From Salinibaculum sp. SYNS191 (GTDB lineage Archaea; Halobacteriota; Halobacteria; Halobacteriales; Haloarculaceae), in contig NZ_CP147838.1 in NCBI RefSeq assembly GCF_037338445.1, positions 1,178,001-1,242,000 of the forward strand: DNA of 64,000 nucleotides, given 5' to 3'. Shown here piece by piece: positions 11,088 through 20,633 of the stretch (positions are counted from its first letter, which is position 1; each line of letters begins with the position of its first letter). Below the pieces are notes generated by a model that worked only from the letters and a program-made list of their open reading frames with translations, was not told where the DNA came from and did no database searches. Both the position numbers and the translations under genes were made by a program.

Positions 11088-12710
11088 ATGGAGAAGCCTC
11101 TCCTCGCCACGGAGTTTCTCGACAGGGCGCGCGAGCACTTCGGGGACCACGAGGCCGTCCTCACAGTCGACGGCGAGCGGCTGACCTACGACGACCTCGG
11201 GGCCCGCGTCGACCGGCTCTCGGCGGCGCTGCAGGACCGCGGCGTCGAGAAGGGCGACCGGGTGGCCGTGCTGGACCCGAACACCCACTACCACCTGGAG
11301 ACGGCCTACGCCGCAATCCAGATTGGCGCGGTCCACACGCCGCTGAACTACCGGCTCAAGCCGGGCGAGAACGAGTACATCGTCGACGACGCCGGCATCG
11401 ACGTCATCGTCTGCGACTGGGATTTCGTCGACAACGTCGACCCCATCCGCGACGCGGTGGACGTCCACACCTACATCTGCACCGACCCCGACCGCGCGGA
11501 CACCGACGCCGAGTGGGCCGACTACGAGGCGGTCATCGCCGAGTACGACCCGGACGACTACGACCGCCCGGAGATGCACGAGGACGAACTCGTCACTATC
11601 AACTACACGTCGGGGACGACCGGCGACCCGAAGGGCGTCATGCGGACCCACCGCACCGAGACGGTCCACGCCTACCTGACCGCCCACCAGCAGTCCATCG
11701 AGAGCGACGACGTGTACTACTGGACGCTGCCGATGTTCCACGTCAACGGCTGGGGACACATCTTCGCGGTCACCGGCGTCGGCGCACGCCACGTCTGCGC
11801 GCGCGGGTTCGACCCGGGCACGACCTTCGAGAAAATCGCCGCGGAGGACGTCTCCTACATGTGCTGTGCGCCGACGGTGATGAACAGGCTCATCGAGTAC
11901 TGGGAGGACCACGACCCCCAGACGACGGGGGACAACGACCTGCGCATCGCGTCGGGCGGCGCGGCCCCGCCCGAAGCCACGATGCGCACGCTGGAGGACG
12001 ACATCGGGTGGTACTTCAAGCACATGTACGGCTCGACGGAGACGGGCCCGCTCATCGTCACCTCCGACTACAAGCGCCTGTTCGACCAGAACGACGACGC
12101 CCGCTTCGAAATCAAGAAACGACAGGGCTTCGCGATGCTCGGGACCGAACTCCGCGTCGTCGACGAGCACGGCGACGACGTGGCCGAGAACGACGAGGAA
12201 ATCGGCGAAATCGTCGTCAGGGGCAACCAGATAATGGAGGGGTACTGGAACAAGCCCGAGGAGACGGAGGAGGCGTTCAACGCCCGCGCGGAGGGGTGGT
12301 TCCACACCGGCGACCTCGCCTCGGTCGACGAAGACGGGATGCTCCGCATCAAGGACCGCAAGAAGGACATCATCGTCTCCGGCGGGGAGAACATCTCGAC
12401 GCTGCAACTGGAGGACTGCCTGTACGACCACCCGGAGGTCCGTGAGGTCGCCGTCGTCCCCTCGCCCAGCGAGGAGTGGGGGGAGACGCCGAAGGCATTT
12501 ATCATCCCCAGAAACGGCGACCCGGAGAACCCGGGCGTGACGGCCGGGGAGATAACCGAGTTCACGCGGGAGCGCCTGGCGACCTACAAGGCCGTCCGCC
12601 GGGTCGAGTTCGTCGACGAACTCCCGAAGACATCCACCGGGAAGATTCAGAAGTTCGAACTCCGCGAGCGGGAGTGGGAGGGACACGACGGGCGCGTCGG
12701 CGAAGGGTGA
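11088..12710 (+). CDS. Acyl-CoA synthetase (AMP-dependent ligase)
   Basis: ANL-superfamily ligase of 540 residues converting a carboxylic acid, ATP and CoA to acyl-CoA. Motifs: YTSGTTGDPKGV, YGSTETGP, the hinge IKDRKKDIIVSGGENIS and the catalytic lysine in PKTSTGKIQKF near the C-terminus. The sequence is closest in style to medium/long-chain fatty acyl-CoA ligases (AlkK-like). The exact chain length is not predictable. It is monocistronic by spacing (65 bases upstream, 123 downstream). Confidence 0.88.
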   Translation: MEKPLLATEFLDRAREHFGDHEAVLTVDGERLTYDDLGARVDRLSAALQDRGVEKGDRVAVLDPNTHYHLETAYAAIQIGAVHTPLNYRLKPGENEYIVDDAGIDVIVCDWDFVDNVDPIRDAVDVHTYICTDPDRADTDAEWADYEAVIAEYDPDDYDRPEMHEDELVTINYTSGTTGDPKGVMRTHRTETVHAYLTAHQQSIESDDVYYWTLPMFHVNGWGHIFAVTGVGARHVCARGFDPGTTFEKIAAEDVSYMCCAPTVMNRLIEYWEDHDPQTTGDNDLRIASGGAAPPEATMRTLEDDIGWYFKHMYGSTETGPLIVTSDYKRLFDQNDDARFEIKKRQGFAMLGTELRVVDEHGDDVAENDEEIGEIVVRGNQIMEGYWNKPEETEEAFNARAEGWFHTGDLASVDEDGMLRIKDRKKDIIVSGGENISTLQLEDCLYDHPEVREVAVVPSPSEEWGETPKAFIIPRNGDPENPGVTAGEITEFTRERLATYKAVRRVEFVDELPKTSTGKIQKFELREREWEGHDGRVGEG

Positions 12711-12833
12711 CTGGTTCGGGGAGCGCCGTCGTGAGCGCGCGTACTGGCGTCCAACGGCATAAACGCTCCTCGTAACCCAGGGTCGTGAAAACAGACCGGA
12801 GGAATTACGTGTCGGTCATCTGGAGGTTGCAAC

Positions 12834-13262
12834 GTGTACCGAGTACTCCTGCCAGTCGACCACAACGAAGAGCGCGCGAAACAGGCGGCACGGGACGTGA
12901 TGGGCCTGCCGAGAGACCCCGAGGACGTGGAGGTCGTCGCCCTCAACGTCGAGGAACCGTACGATGTCGGCGACGGGACCGGCCGCGTCAGTACGGAGGA
13001 ACTCTTCGACGAGACGGACTACCCGGAGAGCGTGGGCACGGTCGTCGAGATGCTGACCGACGAGGGGTTCACCGTCGACAAGCGCCGCGTCCACGGCGCG
13101 GCGACCGAGGAGATTCTCTCGATGGCCGATGAGGTCGGCGCCGACCTCATCGCGATGAGCGGCCGCAAGCGCAGTCCGAGCGGGAAGGTGCTGTTCGGGA
13201 GCGTGACCCAGTCGGTGCTGCTGGACGCGACCCGGCCGGTGATGGTCTCCTCGCAGAACTGA
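12834..13262 (+). CDS. Universal stress protein, UspA family
   Basis: Single Usp domain of 142 residues starting with GTG. A good ribosome-binding site, GGAGGT at 12822-12827, lies seven bases before it, which is unusual in this largely leaderless genome and decides the start. The ATP-binding loop is the variant SGRKRSPSGKVLFGSVTQ: the final G-S is kept, but the spacing of the first glycines is altered, so nucleotide binding is likely but not certain. It precedes an FNT-Usp fusion and may belong to the same regulatory theme. Confidence 0.85.
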   Translation: MYRVLLPVDHNEERAKQAARDVMGLPRDPEDVEVVALNVEEPYDVGDGTGRVSTEELFDETDYPESVGTVVEMLTDEGFTVDKRRVHGAATEEILSMADEVGADLIAMSGRKRSPSGKVLFGSVTQSVLLDATRPVMVSSQN

Positions 13263-13382
13263 GTCCGGTCGTCAGCGTGACCTGATTCGACCGGGCGGCG
13301 ACAGCGACCCGGTCTCGGTGCCGGGTACTCGCTGCATCAAGATAGCCAGAGGTTTAGTGAGGGGCGCCCATCAGTTCGGCGA

Positions 13383-15194
13383 ATGGACGAGACAGAACCG
13401 GACGACCGGGAAGAGCGGCTGCGAGACGCCGTCGAGCGGTCACGGAGTGGTGCGCCCGCTGTCGGGCGGGTCGTCCGCGACCGCTTCTCGACCGACGAGG
13501 TCTTCCAGCGCATCGTTGCCGCCGCCGACGAGGAAATCACCGCTGGCAGCCGGGAGCTGTTCTTCAGCGGGCTGGCCGCCGGCTTCGCCATCACCATCAC
13601 GTTTCTCCTGTACGTCTCACTGACAGCGTCGACGGGCGGTGACCCGGTTCTCAGCGCGTTGCTGTACCCGCTCGGCTTCATCTACATCATCATCGGCGGG
13701 TACCAGCTCTACACCGAGAACACACTGCCGCCGGTGGCGCTAACCCTGGAGCGGGTTGCATCCGTGCCCGCGCTCCTTCGCAACTGGGTCGTCGTCCTGG
13801 CCGGGAACTTCGCCGGCGGGACCTTCGGTGCGATCGCGCTCGCGTGGGGCGGTGTCCTCTCGCCGGAGGCCGGTGCAGCCGCGGCCAGCATCGCCACGAA
13901 GGGCATCGAGACCGGGTCATCGGTGCTCTTTACGAAAGCCGCCTTCGCGGGCCTCATCGTCGCGGGGGTGGTCTGGGTCGAGTACGCCGCCCGCGACACC
14001 ATCTCACGGCTGGTCGTCGTCTACCTCGCTTTCCTCTCCATCCCCATCGGCGGCCTGTTCCACGTCGTCGTCTCGTACACGGAGATGGTGTATCTGGTTC
14101 TGCTGGGCGACCTGTCGCTGCTGGTCGGAATGGTCGAGTTCGTGCTGCCGGTGCTGGTCGGGAACACGCTGGGTGGCGTCGTGCTGGTGACGGTCGTCAA
14201 CTACTTCCAGACGACCGAACAGCGGCTCGAATCCGCCAGGTTCGAGGGGGCCGACCGGCGGCTGTCGCGACAGGAGTGGCTGTTCGGCGGCTACGCTGGC
14301 CGCTCGTACGTCCCGCTCATCGACACCGCCGAGCCGGCCGCCGCGACCGGCGAGGACCAGTTCCGTATCGTCGTCCCGATTACGAACCCGCGCACCGAAA
14401 CGCGGCTCAAGGAGTTCGCCTGCAAGCTGGCCAGTGAGAGGGACAATGCCATCGTCCACGTGGTCCACATCGTCCAGATGCCGCGCCAGTCCTCGCGCAG
14501 CTACGGCGTCGAGCAGAGCCGGCGCATCATCGAGGAGTCGGAGGCGCTGATGTCGGACATCCACGACGTCGCAGACGGGTACGGCGTCGACTGCGACACC
14601 TCGACGGTGCTGTCACACCGGTCCTTCGAGGAACTGTTCACCGTCGCCGAGCGCAAGGACGCCGACCTCGTGGTCATGAAGTGGGGGGACGAGGGAGTGT
14701 GGAGAGCCGCCCGGGCCGACCGACCGCTCGACGAACTCACGCGACAGCTCCCCTGTGACTTCCTCGTCCTCAAGGACCGGGGCCTCGACACGTCGAGGGT
14801 GCTGTTACCGACAGCGGGCGACGCCGCCTCCGACATAAATGCCGACGTGGCACGGACGCTTCGCGCCGTCGACGGTTCCGAGGTGAGCCTCCTGCACGTG
14901 GTCGACGGCCCGGAGCAACGTGACCACGGCGAACGGTTCCTCGCCGGCTGGGCGGCCGAGCACGACCTGGAGGACGCCGTCCGGATTGTCGACGATACCG
15001 GGGATATAGAGGGCGCAATCGCCCGGGAGGCAGAGGACCACACACTCGTCTTGCTCGGGGCCTCAGAGCGCGGGCTGTTGTCGCGGCTGGCCCGCGACGC
15101 GCTCTATCTGGACGTCGTCGACGACCTGGACTGCTCGTTCGCCCTGGCGGAACCGGCGACGGACCGGGGGCTGCTCGAACGGCTGTTCGGCTGA
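13383..15194 (+). CDS. Formate/nitrite-transporter family channel fused to two Usp domains
   Basis: 603 residues. Residues 50-275 are an FNT channel: six hydrophobic segments, with H227 in GGLFHVVVS at the place of the central pore histidine of FocA/NirC, and GNTLGG matching the last conserved helix. Residues about 305-455 and 460-590 are two cytoplasmic Usp-like domains that lack the canonical G-2x-G-9x-G(S/T) ATP loop, so they probably sense something else or serve as assembly modules. FNT channels pass small monovalent anions (formate, nitrite, acetate, lactate, hydrosulfide); the substrate here is unknown. A free Usp gene lies 120 bases upstream. Confidence 0.85.
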   Translation: MDETEPDDREERLRDAVERSRSGAPAVGRVVRDRFSTDEVFQRIVAAADEEITAGSRELFFSGLAAGFAITITFLLYVSLTASTGGDPVLSALLYPLGFIYIIIGGYQLYTENTLPPVALTLERVASVPALLRNWVVVLAGNFAGGTFGAIALAWGGVLSPEAGAAAASIATKGIETGSSVLFTKAAFAGLIVAGVVWVEYAARDTISRLVVVYLAFLSIPIGGLFHVVVSYTEMVYLVLLGDLSLLVGMVEFVLPVLVGNTLGGVVLVTVVNYFQTTEQRLESARFEGADRRLSRQEWLFGGYAGRSYVPLIDTAEPAAATGEDQFRIVVPITNPRTETRLKEFACKLASERDNAIVHVVHIVQMPRQSSRSYGVEQSRRIIEESEALMSDIHDVADGYGVDCDTSTVLSHRSFEELFTVAERKDADLVVMKWGDEGVWRAARADRPLDELTRQLPCDFLVLKDRGLDTSRVLLPTAGDAASDINADVARTLRAVDGSEVSLLHVVDGPEQRDHGERFLAGWAAEHDLEDAVRIVDDTGDIEGAIAREAEDHTLVLLGASERGLLSRLARDALYLDVVDDLDCSFALAEPATDRGLLERLFG

Positions 15195-15207
15195 GAGGGG
15201 GCGGGAG

Positions 15208-15624
15208 TCAGTCCTTCTCCAGAAAGTCGGGGCGCTCGACGGCCTCGTTCTTGTCGGGAGTCGGCCTGTCCAGCGCCTCCATCCGGTCGATTGCCTCGGG
15301 GAGGCCGTCGCGGCCACCGGTGGGAACCTCGTCCTCGTCGACGGTGACCGTCTCGCCCTCGACCAGTTCCGCCCAGACCGCGCGCTGTTCGCTCTCCGCT
15401 GCCTCGACGTCCACCTTCCGGGCCTCGTTTTTCCCCTCGTCGAAAGCCAGGTCGACGACGCTCTTGTTGTAGGCGGTGTCCATCTCCCCGCGGATGCGTT
15501 CGAGTTCGTCGGGGTGGTACTCGCCCAGCGACGCCGCGACGCCGAGCGCGTAGGCACGGTCGATGGCCCCGTCCTTGTCGAGGCCGTCCCAGTCCGTGCC
15601 GTAGGCGCGCTCGTACCTGCTCAT
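15208..15624 (-). CDS. Conserved haloarchaeal hypothetical protein
   Basis: 138 residues, soluble, very acidic, with no cysteine motif or membrane segment. It begins MSRYERAYGTDWDGLDKDGA and has a predicted helical N-terminal half (AYALGVAASLGEYHPDEL). It starts one base after the stop of the KaiC-like ATPase gene, so the two are cotranscribed and probably work together. I cannot assign a function. Confidence 0.7.
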   Translation of the reverse strand: MSRYERAYGTDWDGLDKDGAIDRAYALGVAASLGEYHPDELERIRGEMDTAYNKSVVDLAFDEGKNEARKVDVEAAESEQRAVWAELVEGETVTVDEDEVPTGGRDGLPEAIDRMEALDRPTPDKNEAVERPDFLEKD

Positions 15625-15625
15625 G

Positions 15626-16312
15626 CTATCCCTGGACCTTCCGGTCCGGGTGGACCCGCAGCCCCTGGTCGGAGAAGCTTATCTCGCGGATGTCGCAGTC
15701 GATGGCGGTCCCCCGCATCTTGATGACCTGGATGCCGCGGGTCATCCCCGAGGAGTCCAGGAAGTTGTGGAAGAAGACGACCCCGTGGGCCAGGTAGTGC
15801 TCGTCGGAGTAGGAGGTCGGGTCGGTCATCTCCGAGATGAGCAGGATGGTCGCGTCGGTCTGTTTCAGCGCCGAGAGAAAGCCGGTAATCTCGTCGGACA
15901 TGTCCGAGAAGAAGTGCTGGAGCAGCATCGTGGAGTCGATGACCACGCGGTTCACGTCGTGGGACTCGATGAAGGCGACGAGCCGGTTGGTGAGGCCGCC
16001 GTCTGTCCCGAACTGGGTGATGGTGCGTTTGCCCGACTCGGTGACGAGGTTCAGGAACTGGACGGTCTCGGACTGTATCGCCCTGTCGAACCCGAACTCG
16101 AAGCCGGACATGTCCCGGAGGAGTTCCTCCTTCGTCTCGTGCATCGTCACGTACAGGCAATCGTGTCCGTCTCTCGCCCCCTGGGCGATGAACTGCGAGC
16201 AGAACGTCGTCTTCCCGCTGCCCGGCGGCCCGCTGACGACGTAGAGCCGGTCGGCCAGCAGCCCCCCCTCGATGAGCTCGTCGAACCCAGGGACGCCACT
16301 CGGAACGCGCAT
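15626..16312 (-). CDS. KaiC/RecA-like ATPase (HTR-like)
   Basis: Single-domain RecA-fold ATPase of 228 residues. It opens with the KaiC-type signature GVPGFDELIEGGLLADRLYVV, followed by Walker A GPPGSGKTT and the Walker B strand VNRVVIDSTMLL. Such proteins in haloarchaea are annotated as HTR-like and are linked loosely to signal transduction; the target is unknown. The ATG at 16312 is chosen because homologous sequence begins there and a TATA-like box sits 26 bases upstream. It is cotranscribed with the 138-residue gene downstream. Confidence 0.82.
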   Translation of the reverse strand: MRVPSGVPGFDELIEGGLLADRLYVVSGPPGSGKTTFCSQFIAQGARDGHDCLYVTMHETKEELLRDMSGFEFGFDRAIQSETVQFLNLVTESGKRTITQFGTDGGLTNRLVAFIESHDVNRVVIDSTMLLQHFFSDMSDEITGFLSALKQTDATILLISEMTDPTSYSDEHYLAHGVVFFHNFLDSSGMTRGIQVIKMRGTAIDCDIREISFSDQGLRVHPDRKVQG

Positions 16313-16333
16313 GGTGAATCGAAGACTGCGTCC

Positions 16334-16341
16334 GGATATAG
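16334..16341 (-). promoter_or_regulatory. TATA-like box of KaiC-like gene
   Basis: On the minus strand the sequence reads ACTATATC, centred about 26 bases before the ATG at 16312, fitting a leaderless transcript. Confidence 0.5.
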
Positions 16342-16358
16342 TTGTTTGCTCGCCGTTC

Positions 16359-17081
16359 TCAGCCGTGATACTCGGACAGTCCGTGCGCGAACGAGTCCCG
16401 GAGGGCGAGGAGCCGGCGGGTCGCTCTCTCGTCGAACCGGAGCGGCCGCCGCCACCACGGCCCCTTCCCGGAGTCACTGGAGAGGGCGGTCACGAGCGGC
16501 GAGGCGTCGGTCCCGCCGGTGGGCCGCGAGAGCGGGAGGACCCGTTCGTACAGCCGTGACTCGTCGGGGTCGCCGAGCAGGAACACGCGGGCGTCGACGG
16601 TCTCCCGGCGGACGTGGGCGTTGTTCGCGAACGGGGCGCGGTCGGCTTCGGTCAGCCTTGCGTACTCCTCGCCGGTGATGGCGTCCTGCGCCAGCCGGAA
16701 GTGACCGATGAGGAACGCGCCCCAGGCCGGCGGGAGCCACGGAGCGGGGTCGGTCACGGAGAGCGTCGCGTAGAAGAAGACGTAGTCGCCCGCCGCCAGC
16801 CCCGACAGCGGACCGGCCTTGATGCCGTGCTCGTCGCCGTAGGTGTACCGCTCGCAGTGGGGGTACTCGGGGAACTCGGGGTCCAGGTGGACCGGCGTGG
16901 CCCGGAGGTCGTCGGGAATCGGGGTGTCGAGGTGGGGCGCGAGGTCGCCGTAGGTCGGCGGGTCGCGGGCGGGTTCGGACTCGGGAATCGGGACGTACTC
17001 GAAGGTGCCGTCGGGACGGACCGGCGCGCGAAAGCCCGGCTCGTTGGTGTTGGCACCGACGTTGATGGCGATGGCCCGCAT
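16359..17081 (-). CDS. Nmad3-like protein (putative nucleotide-modification associated)
   Basis: 240 residues from the start MRAIAINVGANTNEPGFRAP; the downstream block GTFEYVPIPESEP and the later GAFLIGHFRLAQDAITGEEY are features I associate with the Nmad3 family, predicted by others to act with modified nucleotides. The protein is soluble, with conserved tryptophans and a C-terminal basic patch (WWRRPLRFDERATRRLL). No catalytic motif is obvious to me. It is encoded head-to-tail with the KaiC-like gene (46 bases apart) but has its own reading unit. The family assignment is from memory and is moderate. Confidence 0.6.
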   Translation of the reverse strand: MRAIAINVGANTNEPGFRAPVRPDGTFEYVPIPESEPARDPPTYGDLAPHLDTPIPDDLRATPVHLDPEFPEYPHCERYTYGDEHGIKAGPLSGLAAGDYVFFYATLSVTDPAPWLPPAWGAFLIGHFRLAQDAITGEEYARLTEADRAPFANNAHVRRETVDARVFLLGDPDESRLYERVLPLSRPTGGTDASPLVTALSSDSGKGPWWRRPLRFDERATRRLLALRDSFAHGLSEYHG

Positions 17082-17124
17082 CAGGCGTCCGTCGGTCGCA
17101 GACGGCAAAAAGCGTGGCGCGTGG

Positions 17125-17382
17125 TCACCGGAGCGGTTCGACGCAGTTCTGACAGTAGCTGAACCCGCGGTCGTTGCGCGCGCCGCAGTGCTGGCAGTAG
17201 ACGCCGTCCGCGTCCTCGGCGCTGCCGACGTCCGCCGCGGCGGACCGGCGCTCCAGCCGCTGGTACCCCGGCTCGCGGTCCCCCTCGTGGGTCGACTCGC
17301 CCCGCTGGAAGTACCGGTAGAGCACGAGCTGGAGCAGTGCGAACCCGATGAGGTAAGCGATGAGCCAGGCCCACGCGTCCAT
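17125..17382 (-). CDS. Single-span membrane protein with zinc ribbon
   Basis: 85 residues: one N-terminal transmembrane helix (about 4-22), a charged linker, then a zinc ribbon with CQHCGARN and CQNC near the C-terminus. The orientation is probably ribbon-in. Function unknown. It lies 43 bases upstream of the Nmad3-like gene on the same strand and may be cotranscribed with it. Confidence 0.75.
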   Translation of the reverse strand: MDAWAWLIAYLIGFALLQLVLYRYFQRGESTHEGDREPGYQRLERRSAAADVGSAEDADGVYCQHCGARNDRGFSYCQNCVEPLR

Positions 17383-17452
17383 ATACTATGCTAGCGGTTC
17401 CCACTACTTGGGTGTTCGGCTCGCGTAACAGGTCGGGCCGGGACAGCGCCGG

Positions 17453-18364
17453 TCAGGCGTCGGGCGGACTGAGGTCGCGCTGGAACTCGTCGAAGACGCG
17501 GAGGTCGTCGGGAACCTCGTACTCGATGCGACGTTGCTCGCGGCGGTCGACGTTGCCCTCGTCGAGCGGGTCGGCGACGGACTCCCAGCCGGGCTTGACG
17601 GCGATGGACTCGGCGGGCGACCCGGCCGCGATGTGGTGGTCCGGGATATCCTTCGAGACGGCTGACTTGGCCGCGAGAATCGAGTTGCGGCCGACCTTCA
17701 CGCCGGCGCGGACCATCGAGTCGTAGGTGACGCGGGCGTCGTCCTCGATGATGGTGTGGTAGTTGTCGACGTGTGTCTGGTCGACGACGTCGTGGTCGTG
17801 GGTGTAGATGTGCGCGTTGTCGGAGATTGAGACGCGGTCGCCGATGGTGAGTTTCCCGCGGTCGTCGAGGTGGACGTCGTCGTGGACGACGACGTTGTCG
17901 CCGACGGAGATGTTGTGGCCGTAGGTGAAGGTGATGCCCTTGAAGAAGCGACAGCCCTCGCCACACTCCTCGAAGAGGTGCTTGGCGAGCATCCGGCGAA
18001 AGCGCAGTGCGAACTCGATGTTGTCGGCCATCGGCGTGGCGTCGAACTGCCGCCAGAGCCACTGGAGGTACTTCGAGCGCTCGTACTCGCCGTCGTCCAT
18101 CGTCTCGACCTCGGCGTAGTACTCGCTCTCCAGCGTCGAGTTACAGGGGTCGTACCCCTGCAGACGGACCCGCTCGGCCGCGGAGACGTCGCCACCGGAC
18201 TGCCAGCGCTCGTAGGCCTCGCGGTCGCCGTGGAGGTCGACGAGGATGTCCTCGACCACGTCACAGGTGTCCTCCTCACCGGACAGCCGCTCGTCTACCT
18301 CTGTGATGAACGTCTGCAAGCCCTCCTCCGCAGCGGGGGGAAGCGAGACGTGGCGCTTTGTCAT
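17453..18364 (-). CDS. Hexapeptide-repeat acyltransferase (O-acetyltransferase type)
   Basis: 303 residues from ATG 18364. The C-terminal half (about 140-270) is a left-handed beta-helix built of hexapeptides such as NISVGDNVVVHDDVHLDDRG and DRVSISDNAHIYTHDHDV, the fold of maltose/galactoside O-acetyltransferases; H-D-H residues in the turn are probably catalytic. The N-terminal 100 residues are a family-specific helical region. The likely role is acetylation of a sugar or other acceptor. The gene is divergent from the CPBP protease gene, with a 110-base shared promoter region. Confidence 0.82.
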   Translation of the reverse strand: MTKRHVSLPPAAEEGLQTFITEVDERLSGEEDTCDVVEDILVDLHGDREAYERWQSGGDVSAAERVRLQGYDPCNSTLESEYYAEVETMDDGEYERSKYLQWLWRQFDATPMADNIEFALRFRRMLAKHLFEECGEGCRFFKGITFTYGHNISVGDNVVVHDDVHLDDRGKLTIGDRVSISDNAHIYTHDHDVVDQTHVDNYHTIIEDDARVTYDSMVRAGVKVGRNSILAAKSAVSKDIPDHHIAAGSPAESIAVKPGWESVADPLDEGNVDRREQRRIEYEVPDDLRVFDEFQRDLSPPDA

Positions 18365-18474
18365 ACCCCGCCTTTGCCCGGCCGTCGTCATAGGGGTTTC
18401 CGTTACACGGTCGTCACCGGGTATCACGGAGGTGACCCGGGAACGTTAAGGTGGCCGCGCGGATGGCGACGTGC

Positions 18475-19437
18475 ATGGACGAACGGGTCGACGGCCTCAG
18501 GCAGGTGTTCTGGAATCCGGCGGAGCGACGCCTGCGTGCGCCGGTCCGCATCGCCGCGATGTTCGTGCTCGTGGTGCTCGTCGCACAGGTCGTCGTCCTC
18601 CTCGTCGCGGGGGTCGAGGTCGTCGTGGCACTGCCCGACCCCGTCGCGAACTCGGTGGTACTCGCGCTGTTGACCGGCGCCGTCGCATTCCTCGCGGGCC
18701 TCCTCGACCGCCGCACCCTCCGGGACATCGGGCTGGGCGGCGGCCGCGCGTGGCTGGCGGAGTTGGCCGTCGGATTCGCGGTCGGACTGCTGATGGCCGT
18801 CGTCAGCGTCGGTATCCTCGTCGCCGGCGGGTTCGCCACCGTCGCGGCGGCCGCGCCGACGGACCCGAGCATCGTTCTCGGCGGCGGCGCGGCGGGAGTG
18901 CTCTACGCACTCATCTTCTTCGGCGGCGTCGGCCTCTTCGAGGAGTTCGTCATCCGTGGGTATCTCCTCGTCAACGTCGCGGAGGGCCTGCGCGGCGCGG
19001 TCGACACCGGCCGGACGGCGGTGCTCGCCGCCGTCCTCGGGACCGCCGGCCTGTTCGGCGTCCTGCACGCGGCCAACCCCGGCGGCACCGTCCTCTCGCT
19101 GGTCAACATCGCGGTCGCCGGCCTCTTTTTCGGGCTCGTCTTCGCCGTCACCGGTCGCCTGGCCTTCCCCATCGGCGCGCACATCGCCTGGAACTTCGGC
19201 GTCGGCTCCGTCTTCGGCCTCCCGGTCAGCGGACTGACGACCGACACCGCCCTGGTGACCGTGACGACGGACGGCCCGACGCTCGTGACCGGCGGGTCGT
19301 TCGGCCCGGAGGGCGGCGTCGTGATGCTCGCCGGCCTCGCCGCCGGCGTCGGCGCGTTCGTCCTCTGGACGCGCCTGCGCGGCGGCGACCTCGCCGTCGA
19401 CGAACGTATCGCCGTCCCCGAGTTGTTGTCCGAGTAA
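18475..19437 (+). CDS. CPBP-family intramembrane metalloprotease
   Basis: Polytopic membrane protein of 320 residues with eight or nine hydrophobic segments. It has the CPBP (Abi) motifs: EEFVIRG (EExxxR), FGVLHAAN (FxxxH) and GAHIAWNF (HxxxN). The family cleaves prenylated or other membrane proteins, or serves in peptide immunity. The ATG at 18475 is chosen over upstream in-frame ATGs because a TATA-like GTTAAG (18445-18450) lies 27 bases before it. Confidence 0.85.
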   Translation: MDERVDGLRQVFWNPAERRLRAPVRIAAMFVLVVLVAQVVVLLVAGVEVVVALPDPVANSVVLALLTGAVAFLAGLLDRRTLRDIGLGGGRAWLAELAVGFAVGLLMAVVSVGILVAGGFATVAAAAPTDPSIVLGGGAAGVLYALIFFGGVGLFEEFVIRGYLLVNVAEGLRGAVDTGRTAVLAAVLGTAGLFGVLHAANPGGTVLSLVNIAVAGLFFGLVFAVTGRLAFPIGAHIAWNFGVGSVFGLPVSGLTTDTALVTVTTDGPTLVTGGSFGPEGGVVMLAGLAAGVGAFVLWTRLRGGDLAVDERIAVPELLSE

Positions 19438-19583
19438 GCCGCCGCGTTCCAACCCGTCCGTTTCAGCTAGAACTGCCGCGCCCTCCCGTGGTTGCCGTTC
19501 ACAGGGGCCACTTTCACTCCGGTTCGTCAGACACACGTCAGGAAACGAAGAGGCGACGGGGAACGGGAGCGGACCGAGCGGCG

Positions 19584-20633
19584 TTACTCTTCCATCAGGC
19601 CGCCTTCCTCGACGCGCATGACGGCCTCGCCGTCGGCGAGGTTCGGCGCGTCCACGAGGCGGACGATGCGCTTGTCGCCCTTGGACTTGCGGAGGTACAT
19701 GCGGAACGTGGAGGTGTGGCCGAGGATGTTGCCGCCGATGGGCTGGGTCGGGTCCCCGAAGAAGGAGTCGGGGTTGGCCGCCACCTGGTTCGTGACGACG
19801 ACGGCGGTGTTGTTCAGGTCGCCGACGCGCATCAGGTCGTGGAGGTGCTTGTTGAGTTTCTGCTGGCGGTCGGCGAGTTCGCCGCGGCCGACGTACTCCG
19901 CGCGGAAGTGCGCGGTCAGCGAGTCGACACAGAGCAGGCGGACCGGGAACTCCTCCTCCTGGGTCTCGCCGGCGATTTCCTGGGCCTTCTCCGCGAGGAG
20001 AATCTGGTGGTTGGAGTTGAACGCCTTCGCGACGTGAATCTTGTCGAGGAACGCCTCCAGCAGGTCCTCCATGAGGGCGTCGTCGTCGGCGTCGGCGTCC
20101 TCCTCCTCCTCGACCACCTCGTGGGTGACCATCGCCGCCTCGATGGCCTCCTCGGGCAGGCCACGGAGCATGTCGTCGATGCGCTCGGGGCGGAACGTAT
20201 CCTCGCTGTCGATGAAGATGGCGCTGCCCTCCAGCCCACCGTATTCGGCGGGGAGTTGCACGTTCACCGCGAGCTGGTGGGTGACCTGGGACTTGCCGGC
20301 CCCGAACTCGCCGTAGACCTCCGTGATGGACTGGGTCTCGACGCCGCCGCCGAGGAGTTCGTCGACCTCGTCGACGCCCCAGGTGAGCTTGCCGATTTGC
20401 TCGCGGCGCTCCAGGACCGCAGCACCGGACTCGAAGCCGCCGATGTCGGCGGCCTCGCGGGCGGCGTTGATGATGTCGGCGGCGCTTGACTCGCCGATGT
20501 CGGCGGTGTTGGAGAGTTCGCCGGGGCTGGCGACGGCGATACCCTGGTAGTTGTCGAACCCGTTGTCCTTGAGCTTCTCTGCTGTCGCCGGACCGACTCC
20601 CGGCAGGTCTTCGAGGTCTTCACCTGTGGACAT
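19584..20633 (-). CDS. radA: DNA repair and recombination protein RadA
   Basis: Archaeal RecA/Rad51 recombinase of 349 residues. It has the N-terminal helix-hairpin-helix domain ([19 protein letters not shown]), Walker [10 protein letters not shown], Walker [16 protein letters not shown], the Rad51-type [11 protein letters not shown] loop and GGNILGH in the L2 region. No intein is present, in contrast to some haloarchaeal radA genes. The start at 20633 fits the family; the minus strand shows a TATA-like TTTATG about 28 bases before it. A 146-base gap separates it from the CPBP gene (convergent). Confidence 0.97.
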   Translation of the reverse strand: MSTGEDLEDLPGVGPATAEKLKDNGFDNYQGIAVASPGELSNTADIGESSAADIINAAREAADIGGFESGAAVLERREQIGKLTWGVDEVDELLGGGVETQSITEVYGEFGAGKSQVTHQLAVNVQLPAEYGGLEGSAIFIDSEDTFRPERIDDMLRGLPEEAIEAAMVTHEVVEEEEDADADDDALMEDLLEAFLDKIHVAKAFNSNHQILLAEKAQEIAGETQEEEFPVRLLCVDSLTAHFRAEYVGRGELADRQQKLNKHLHDLMRVGDLNNTAVVVTNQVAANPDSFFGDPTQPIGGNILGHTSTFRMYLRKSKGDKRIVRLVDAPNLADGEAVMRVEEGGLMEE

